DNA from: Cornus controversa
Lineage: Eukaryota; Streptophyta; Magnoliopsida; Cornales; Cornaceae
Assembly (NCBI GenBank): GCA_026545225.1
Contig: CM048845.1
Location: 101,738,033 to 101,802,032, forward strand
Direction: 5' to 3'
Length of the DNA: 64,000 nt
The translations under genes were made by a program, and so were the position numbers. A model generated the notes under the pieces. The model saw only the letters and a list, made by a program, of their open reading frames with translations, was not told where the DNA came from and searched no databases. Shown piece by piece: positions 55,292 to 64,000 of the stretch. How positions within the stretch are numbered: position 1 is the first letter of the stretch; each line of letters starts with the position of its first letter.

Positions 55292-58200
55292 TGAGAGTTT
55301 TCACCTTAAATGATGGCATGCTTGCACCCTATATTGCTCCTTAAAGCTTGCTTAACTTTTTATGATGTTTCTCAGTAAAATTAGATTTGCTCAACTATTT
55401 TACATTGTTGAAACTATGTTTGTCAGTAAATTTAATATCAATACCAACCTTGGGGCTGGAACCTGGATGGAATTAAAGGTGTTAGAGCTGACATGGGGTC
55501 AGTGGATTTCAAGACTGCTTTTAAGAACAGGATAAACTGGAGTTGTTTGGTGTTGCGAGACTATTGTTTTCATATGGTGGAATTATGGTCCTGAGAACTA
55601 TTTTTTAATTTTACAGCTTGTTTATTTAGATTAGTATAGGGGTTCATCTTCGAATATTGTAAAAGAAAATGAAAAAGAAAAAAGAACGATGGATTACAGA
55701 AGAATGTGAATCTTAGAACTATGTGGTGGAACTGGTGATCTTGATTCTTGGCATTGACATGATTGCTCTATTATGTCGATTTTTCTCTTCGTATGTACCT
55801 TGTTCAATTGTATGTACCTTGTTCAATCGTCGTATAATTAATGACAGATGATTTTTTAGTTAAGTGTCAATTGAATGAGAGAGACTCATTGGATGCTGTG
55901 CAGGGTTCCAATATCAGCAGCTGTTTATATGTTCCATTGTACCATGATTGTTATTGGTACAAGGAAGTGTATTCTTACTGAATTGTTAATGATATAATGA
56001 ATGATTACATGTAGTAAATTGTGAATTATCTGTTTTAAGACTAGTTCATATGGTTTTTGAATATTTTATGCCCTCTTAGTGAAGGTTTTTTACTTGTATT
56101 TTAGGTTTGAGTTTGTTCCTTTTGGCATTTGGCGGGTGATGTCTGATGTTAAAAATTGATTTTGAAGTTGATCCTGTGAAGACTTACCACTTCTGTGCTG
56201 TGGTGTGCATCCTTTCTATTTTTGTGTTTGACAAGGGAGGAATATTTGTATAAATGACCATGTATATATGTGTACTTGTGGTAGTTCTAAGTGTCTGTCC
56301 TGGTTTTTGACTCTCGAATTTCCTGGTAAAGTTTTGACACAACTTGATCAATTCCTTCCCTTTGATCATTTTCTTTTTCTCCTTCTTTTCCTAACTGCCA
56401 ATGCATGATGAGCGACAATGAAATCCTAGTTTTCTGAGTATGTGCATTTCTTAATTTCTTTACTAGTTAACTAATCACTAACCTCCTCCGTCTTGAAATA
56501 AATGCCCCTCTATTTATTGTGCGACTGTGATGCTCCAAATAAATGTTGTCTATGAAATTGAAGATTGAATGATTTTCTCAATTATGTAATTGAATCCATG
56601 TTCATATAGGAGAAATTTTTAGATGGTCCGGATTAATGTGTCAGTCTGTGATTTATATATTATTAACAAATGAAGAAACAAAAAAAAAATTGAAAATGTT
56701 TTTTGAAACAAGCAACAATTGGAAACCAGAAAAAAAAAATAGCTCAAATTTTCTTTGAAACATTATTCAGAAAACTATTAACCAAATGCTTATTGAAAAA
56801 CATATATATATAAATCAAATAGAAAAAGGCCAGCACACGTGGATTTGGCCATTGCGGAAATCTTACCTCTGCATACGAAGTTGTTTCCTTATATATATAT
56901 TAGTCTAATTAAAATTGAAAATGTTTTTTTGAAACAAGCAACTACCATTTGTGAATCTAAATTTTTCTTATTACATCAGTTTGCGGTTAATTAACTGTGT
57001 AGACCATTTTGACAATTATGAATACGGAGTGGAGAGAGTATTAGTTGAACAATATCCGCGAACGGATATATGATATTAGGACCGTGCATAAGCCGCCCAT
57101 ACAGCTAGACCAACAAGTAAGGGAGTGGGGGCATCTTTCTATCCAATCTATTTCTCTCTCTTTTTTACCCTCTCTCTCTCTCTGAGTCTTTGTCCTCTCT
57201 TTTTCTTTATCTATTAAAACAATTTAAATTAATAAATTTATTTGATTTTTAATAGATAAATTAAAAAAATAATGAAGTAAATATTTTTTTTTGAAATTTT
57301 TTAATAATAAAGTAAAAATTATTAATGAACAATAATAAATTTATTTAATAAAATTATTACAGTGGCTTAAAAAAAAAATTTAGTATTAAAGGTTATCCCT
57401 TCACAAAAATTTCTGGTCCGTCACTGCCAACGAGGATGCTGAAAGAAGAGAGAAGTGGAAGGGAGAGCTTATTTTGTATCCGTTAAAATGAGAAGAAAAG
57501 GAAAATAAAAAAGGAGGATGAGGAAGGAGTTCTCTAACACTAAAAAGTGAGACAGTCTTGAAAACAAAGTGTAAGATAGAACCTTCCGTTTGCCTGATAA
57601 GCTCAATTAAATTTGAAACCTTAGACGAAAAATAAAAAAAGTGGCATTGTGTGTAAAATATTAATATCAAATAATAGTTAATAATTTTTATTTAAAAATT
57701 ATTATTCTTACTTTTTGAAATCCAAAGTTACTAATTAAATTACTTGATTGTTTATTGTTAATTTTTTACCTAATTTTTTTTGTTACATTTTGATTATTAG
57801 TTATAACAAATTTATCGGGAGCTCTTTTTTTATATTGAATTATTTTATTTATTTTACTCTTTTTTTTAAAGTTTTTAATATTGTGATTCAGATTTTATAT
57901 TAGACATATTCAATAATATAAATAAAAATGACCACAAACTAAATATACAATTTCTATGATAAAAAATAATAATAAAAGTACAAAATAAATTAAGTTACAG
58001 AAAAATAAAACATGATGTTATAAAAATCTTATCCAATGTTACAACAAATTCCTCACTTTTACTACTATTTTATAAATCTTCATCAAATTATTGAACCGAA
58101 ATAGAAAATCAGTACTTTCTTATTGGTGAGAAAACAAATATAGAAGAGTTTTAAAAATAACAAAACATGTAAGAGAATAAAATATATAATATATAGAGAA

Positions 58201-59188
58201 GATGAAGTGAGACAATAGATTCATGAAGAGACTGTACTCATATTAATACACTTCTATTGGTTGAAATGAGAAAAAAAATTTGTTTGTAAGAAGGATAAGA
58301 GAAAGGAAAACGTAAGAGATAACAATAAAAAAATAAAAATAGAAGTTTAATAGAAAAAATCTAAGAGTAGATGGAAAATTTTACTAGTTTTCAATACCAA
58401 TTACCTAATAAAAATAAGATAAATTAAATTATAGAAGTGTACTTCAATTGGTTGAGGCGAAATAAAATTTTTAGAGACCTATAAATGAATCCTATTGGCT
58501 GGGGCCTTAGGCAACCGCCTAAGGCTCCATCCGGGCCGGGTTGTTATTATTATTATTATTTTTTTGGGGTTTTTTATAAGTGTATTTTAAAATTTCTAAA
58601 AATAAGAAACATTAGTCACTGGAACAAAAAAAGAAAGTGTTAGCATTTTCTATAATTCTTTGATCAATTTCTCAAAAATTATCAACCAAACAAATGATTA
58701 GATTATTTGTTGTATTTTAGCTTTTTGAAGATAGAAAACTTTATTTTATTTTTTATAGAAAAAATGCCCCTTAATGATTATTCATTTTTTTTTATAACAA
58801 GTGGCTTCTTGTTTTATATATTCTTCTATTAATACAATAAAAATATTCATTATTTTCTTTTTATTCACTCTATTTTTTTCTCACGGAGTAAATGTTTAAA
58901 CAAGAATCAAAATATAAATTATCAATTTTATTTTATTTTCTTTTTATTATTGATATCATATTATCATCCTTTTTCTATGTTTTAATTCACTTCACACCTT
59001 GTGAGAGAATCATATAAGGGTTAATTTCATTATTGATCACGTTTAGAAGCCTAATTACAAATACACCAAATATCAAATAGTATAGTGTGAAAAACCAACT
59101 TATATGGAAGTAATTTTAAATACGTCAATTTCTACTCTTAAAGTCCAAATTACCCCTCATCAAAAAGTTATTTTCCAAATTCTTTTCC
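55292..59188. other. Intergenic region, no gene seen
   Basis: AT-rich with many A/T tracts; the first part may be the 3' end of F-box transcripts. One compact hairpin, GCCTTAGGC-AACC-GCCTAAGGC, lies at 58504-58525 in a small GC island. Confidence 0.45.
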
Positions 59189-59196
59189 TCTATCTC

Positions 59197-59945
59197 TAGG
59201 GATGGCAATTTTGTCCGCCCCGCCGGGTTTTCGCCCCGTCCCGCCCCGTTTAGGGAGGGTATGGGAGCCATTTTTTTTCCGTAGGGGCGGGTTTGGGAAA
59301 AAAAATCAAAACCCGCCGCGGGTACGGGGCGGGTTTGGGACTCTATAATAACCCGCCCCGTACCCGCCCCGCCCCGCCTATATATTTTATTATTATACAT
59401 ATATTTATATGTATATATATATATATATATATACAAATTATAATTTTACTTTTGGTTGTATTAAGACTTCTGTTTTCATTTTATCTTTTCGTTGTATTAA
59501 CACTTCTTTAATTGTTGGATCAAACTTGTTACTAAGTTATTTAGTTGTGAAATATATTTTCTGTAATAGGCTATTTAATTGTGGAATCTTATCATTTTAC
59601 TTCTTAAACAGGGGTTATACTATTTTAAATTTAATAGTATCAAACTTGATACTACCCACTAGGCTCTTATTTTTTGAAAAAATCAAATTTTTATTGATGT
59701 TTGATGTTGTTACAATTTTGTGGGGAGGGGCCCCGCCTCGCCTGTCTCGTTCCATCCTTTTTGAAATTTTAAACGGGGCGGGGCGGGGCGGGGACGGGGT
59801 GGGGTTTCTCCCAACGGGGCGGGGATGGGTTTTGAAATTTCATCCCGTTTCAAACCCGCGGCGGGTTTGATAATTGTGTTGAAGGTAGCGGGGCGGGGAC
59901 GGGTTTAGGCAAACCCGTGCCGTACCCGCCCCGTTGCCATCCCTA
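59197..59945. mobile_element. hAT-like non-autonomous element, 749 bp, GC-rich ends
   Basis: Termini TAGGGATGGCAA (59197-59208) and its exact complement TTGCCATCCCTA (59934-59945), flanked by a perfect 8-bp target duplication TCTATCTC (59189-59196 and 59946-59953). This is diagnostic of the hAT superfamily. Subterminal regions on both sides are packed with GGGGCGGG / CCCGCCCC motifs, while the core is very AT-rich. No transposase. Confidence 0.9.
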
Positions 59946-59953
59946 TCTATCTC

Positions 59954-60797
59954 TCTTCTTTCACATGTTACTCTCTCTCTCTATATATCAAGTTTCTCTC
60001 TCTGTATCCACCTACACGAAGAATCCATCTTCTACGGTGAAACATTCCGGCAACCACCGACGAACCCATCTTCTCCGATAACACAACCTTAACTGGCTTT
60101 CTTCTTCATCTCTTTAGTACTCTTTCTATCTCTAAAAATTACTAGCAGAAACAAGAGACGCAATTCGTTTCTCAAACACATATAAAGATGAAAAAGATAA
60201 AGATTACCTTCTTTTTCCTAATCTAAACCCTAAAATGAAAAAGATAAAGATCCTTATCTTCTTTTTCCTAATCTAAACCCTAAAATAAAAAAGATAAAGA
60301 TCCTAGAACATAATCTACTCAACAAGCAAGATTGTGTACAAAAAATTAGAGATTCAAATTAATCCCTAATTAATAATGCATTTATCAATAATTAAGAATT
60401 CCCAAAGCCAAAATCACCAAACCTACCATCATAGGAATTCATATGAACAAACCCAATCATAAATTATGCTAATTCTTCTTAGGCTTCTGCATCTGTCCAC
60501 ATCCAAACCCTATCGTCGTCGTCTGTGAGAGAAACACGTACACCGGACGATATAGCGGTGGCACCCAGCAGCAGGTGGCGCATAACCCATGCCAGAATCG
60601 AGGTTCCTGACGATTGTTGCAGTCAAAGCTCTTAGAGTGTTTTTTGTGATAGGCCGGTTGAATCGAAGAAGCACAGCCCATGTCAAAATTGAGGTTCTGA
60701 CGACTTTTGCAGTCGAAGCTCTTGGAATGTTGTTTGTGATAGGCCGATTGAATCTAAGAATCAAAGAAAGTGGTGCAATGGGATGGAGATAATATCG

Positions 60798-60845
<48 letters not shown>

Positions 60846-60858
60846 GTATATATACACA
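59954..60858. other. Intergenic DNA with two local tandem duplications
   Basis: GAAAAAGATAAAGAT-containing units of about 47-50 bp are repeated from 60188 to 60300. A ~91-bp unit starting CCCATG is duplicated at 60586-60676 and 60677-60766. A (TA)n/(TATG)n run at 60799-60854 leads up to the Helitron-like end. No protein is recognised. Confidence 0.5.
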
Positions 60859-60950
60859 CTAGTTTAAATGCACGTGCAATATATTAGGAATATTACCTAA
60901 AAAAACATTAAATAAAAAATATACCATTGGCAGAAAGTAAATTACTTGGT

Positions 60951-61110
60951 ATTGCAAAAAATTAAAGATAAATCATAATAAAGTAAAAGTTACTATTCTA
61001 ACAATTCTTAAACTATCTATTTATCCTTTCACATTTGACTTACTATTGCAAAAAATTAATGATAAACCATAAGGAAGTAAAAATTACTATTCTAACAATT
61101 CTTAAACTAT
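60951..61110. repeat. 94-bp spaced direct repeat in Helitron-like DNA
   Basis: ATTGCAAAAAATTAAAGATA and the following TACTATTCTAACAATTCTTAAACTAT-type segment occur from 60951 and again from 61045 with few changes. Confidence 0.8.
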
Positions 61111-61180
61111 ATATTGATCTTCTTTTGAAAATTCGCAACATTTTATCTTTTTTTGTATCCCTCAGTAATTCTTCAAATGA

Positions 61181-61383
61181 TTTATTCTTGAGTGAAACTT
61201 CTTTGATAGCTATTGACATAAAACGATTCATAATCAATTCATTTTTACTATTATTTATCTTCACCATAAAAAATAATAATTTTATTCTTGAGTGAAACTT
61301 CTTTGACAGCTACTGACATAAAACGATTCATAATCAATTCATTTTTACTATTATTTATCTTCACCATAAAAAATAATAATTTT
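61181..61383. repeat. 100-bp tandem duplication
   Basis: 61181-61280 and 61281-61380 are the same except for two changes; both begin TTTATTCTTGAGTGAAACTT. Confidence 0.95.
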
Positions 61384-61500
61384 CCTTTGCAGCTTGTCAC
61401 TTTGCTATAGAATTCATCATCCTACAAAAAGAACAAATTTATTTTAAAAATAGGAATTTTTTTTACCTTAGCCTTTAACTGTAATAACTCATTCAGTGAA

Positions 61501-61616
61501 CAATTTATTAATGATTGACAATCATTGAATATTGTTATATATGCTACTTCTTTTACATCAATTTATTAAAGATTGACAATCATCAAATATTGTTACATAT
61601 GCTACTTCTTTTACAT
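61501..61616. repeat. 58-bp tandem duplication
   Basis: 61501-61558 and 61559-61616 both begin CAATTTATTAA and end CTACTTCTTTTACAT, with about four differences. Confidence 0.9.
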
Positions 61617-64000
61617 TTGTCACTCGAAATTGCATCATAAATCTGCATAAATGAGTACATACTTCATTAATACATAATGATAGAGAATTATATATTTGTA
61701 ATATTGTAAGACCATTTAAAAAATTAAGAATGTTTAAAAGATATAATAATACCTATTGATTTGATGACAATATCTCCATCAACTTCACAATAATAGGATC
61801 ACTTAAGTTTGTATCATTTAGAATTTGCATTATATTTTGTAACTCATTGTAAGTATAATTGGAGAAAACAAGGATCACTATCTCCAATTGAGAGTGAGAG
61901 TAATTCATGATATATTTGACCTTGTGCTTAGAAAGTATAGATACTACACTTCATATTTGCGAGATTTTTGTCAAGATGGACTCCAAGAGATGTAAAAGAT
62001 AAAATATTATTCTATGCACGTATGTATCGATGAAATTCCAATGCCAAGGCAGTCTGAGATGTGAACAACTCAACGATATGGAACCTTCTTTAACTTTTGA
62101 GATGATATATGAGTTACTTGTCCCACGTTTCCTTTTCTTCTTTTCCTTGAATTCGTTACATCTTTAATTCTGTTCTGTCTTTCTTCGGGAGTTAAATTTA
62201 TTTACCATTTTTTATGGTATGAATTCAATTGCTCTTGTCTATGGGTGAATGCCATTGAAATGTGATCAACTATTTTCAAACACAGGTATGTAATTATAAT
62301 AATTAAATAGCTACATATACAAACTAAAAAGCACCATAGATACCGAGAGTTCACATATACAAAAAGGCGTATCGTCAAAAAATAGTATAGATACTGAAAG
62401 TCATTTGCTAAATAATAAAGTATATATTTACTCACAACTACTATTAAACTCTTTTTGGAAAAAAAAAAAGGGTTTTTATTTAGTTTTTAGTAGATCCTCA
62501 TTAAATAAATTTCACTGACAAAGCCAATTAATTTTCTAACCAAAATTACTATTTTTTTTTGTGTATTTTTCTTTAATCTATATCTATGTGCCCAAACAAT
62601 ACTTTGAAATAATAGATATTAAAATCATGCATCTGCAAAGCATATAGACCAAATAAAACTGGTGATAGAAAGAAATGTGCTAAATTGGTAATACAAGTTT
62701 CTTTGACCTTCACCTTACAAATGGAGCTTAAAAATGATATTGAATTTTTATTGATAATTTAATTTTTATTGATAATTTAATTTTTTATTTTTAAAAAAAT
62801 TAGATTTCCATTATATTTTAATTATTATAGGAGTCTTGATGAAAAGATATATAGAATTAAAAAAGAAGTCAACAAAATCTTATTATTTTTAGAATTAGAG
62901 TTGATAGGTGGCTATATATGTTTTTAAAATTAGAATTGTTGAGTGACTATACTGATGGTTCTTACACTGGTGGATATATAACAATATTCATCTTCCTTCT
63001 CAATGACTTGGGTATTGTCAGTTGAATTATCGACACAACTGTACCAATCCCTCATGGGTAGAGCTCTATAAGGAAACCATCAGTATTGATTAAAATTTAC
63101 ACTCTAATTATTTTTTGTCTCACATCTCATCCCAAATACAAACTCTTCCTATTTCAAAAAATAAAATAAAAATAATACTATAATTGTTATTTTAAACCTG
63201 AGACAGCGAGTAATACAATCCTAGTCTAATCAATACGTACAAAAAACACATATATAAATGGAATTCAACAATATAAACTCAAAGTAGAGAAAACTATAAA
63301 ACAATAAATAATTAACCAAAAAAATCAGAAAAATAAATAAAATACCAGCAATTATAATTTCAAAAGTCATATTTACATTAAAAAAAAAAACAAATTTCAG
63401 AAAACCAATACAATCAAGCAATTAAAAAATAAAAGAGAAATACAATCAAGCAATTAAAAAATAAAAGAGAGATAATGGCCCAAGTCTTCAATAGTCAACT
63501 TAAAAAAATCACAAATTTAAGAACATAAAACCACATATTAAAAGTAGAGGGAAATGAAGAGGATCAATCCTGAGACAAAGAAGAGAGAGATAGAGGTTTC
63601 AGATGAAGATTTAGGTTTCACAGTGAAAAGAGAGAGTGGTTTTCATGCAATTGGGAGTTGAGAGTGGAGAGAGGAAAAAGAAATAAAAGAAAAAAAAATA
63701 GTTGGAAAGGTTACGTGAGGCTATATAAAATATGGGTTTGTAATTAAAAAAAAATAATACGTGGGCTGATAATTATATACAGAGTATAATTGTTTTTTTT
63801 ACGCTATTATTCAGGTCTGTTATGGTATTATTTTGTGGCGAATCGTGTCGAATTGTTATTGGTTATAATTTTTAAAATTTAGAATTATGATTGATAATAA
63901 TAAAAAAGTTTTTATATAATAAATAAATTTTATCAATAAAAAAATCTTGTAAGGTATTATTTTGTGGCAAATCGTGCGGAATTATTATTGATTATAATTT

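Larger units (their letters stand above)
60859..64000 (-). mobile_element. Second Helitron-like element, 5' end not found
   Basis: CTAG at 60859-60862 next to TTTAAATGCACGTGC reproduces the terminus of the Helitron at 47476 (CTAGTTTAAAGCACGTGC), and the following sequence is similar (TTACTATTCTAACAATTCTT against ATAATTCTAACCATTCTT). The GA-rich stretch at 63550-63700 also resembles 48780-48890. No TC-type 5' end was found before the window ends, so the right limit given is only the window edge. A minus-strand segment near 62140-62200 reads LTPEERQNRIKDVTNSRKRR, which may be relict coding sequence. Confidence 0.45.

Noticed and set aside
59409-59870. 153-codon open frame inside the hAT-like element
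   Set aside because: It spans AT-rich and GGGGC repeat DNA, has no protein-like composition and matches no transposase.

Overview
This is a stretch of plant nuclear genome, most likely from a eudicot. The evidence is spliced genes with GT-AG introns, a PLS-DYW pentatricopeptide gene, an F-box gene with its F-box-associated region, a NIMIN-type regulator, and plant families of LINE, LTR, Helitron, hAT and Tourist-like elements in AT-rich DNA full of (TA)n. The species cannot be fixed from the sequence. I see no tRNA, rRNA or CRISPR locus.

Layout. 0-6 kb: a small intronless NIMIN-like gene (1709-2050, +) and an intronless DYW-class PPR gene (3280-5391, -). 6-18 kb is gene-poor. It holds hAT-like repeats, a broken WAT1/UMAMIT transporter pseudogene (9115-9882, -), an LTR-like block carrying a Tourist-like MITE, a second LTR fragment, a LINE remnant, a ~115-bp tandem array split by a 2.45-kb solo LTR, and a 90-bp palindrome. 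18.6-41.8 kb is one gene, the cytosolic phenylalanyl-tRNA synthetase beta subunit. All 19 coding exons were placed, all join in phase, and they give 592 residues. Its introns hold a nested LINE-in-MITE, a 1.17-kb solo-LTR-like insertion, a decayed RTE-type LINE, a block with 49-bp tandem repeats, and a triplication against the last splice acceptor.

42-52 kb is intergenic. It contains a short MITE, a Helitron with correct termini that seems to carry a captured exon (47476-49065), a hAT-like element, and a decayed second copy of the leader of the synthetase gene (51403-51573). The last gene is an F-box gene (52948-54090, +). Its start context is duplicated upstream and its stop codon lies inside a plausible splice donor. 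55-64 kb contains a hAT-like element with a perfect 8-bp target duplication (59197-59945) and the end of a second, longer Helitron-like element.

The genes do not form a pathway: organelle RNA editing (PPR), salicylate signalling (NIMIN), translation (PheRS) and ubiquitin targeting (F-box) are unrelated neighbours. Most of the biology worth attention is in transposon nesting, exon capture, local duplication and their effects on splicing and leaders. I found no clearly new multi-gene system.
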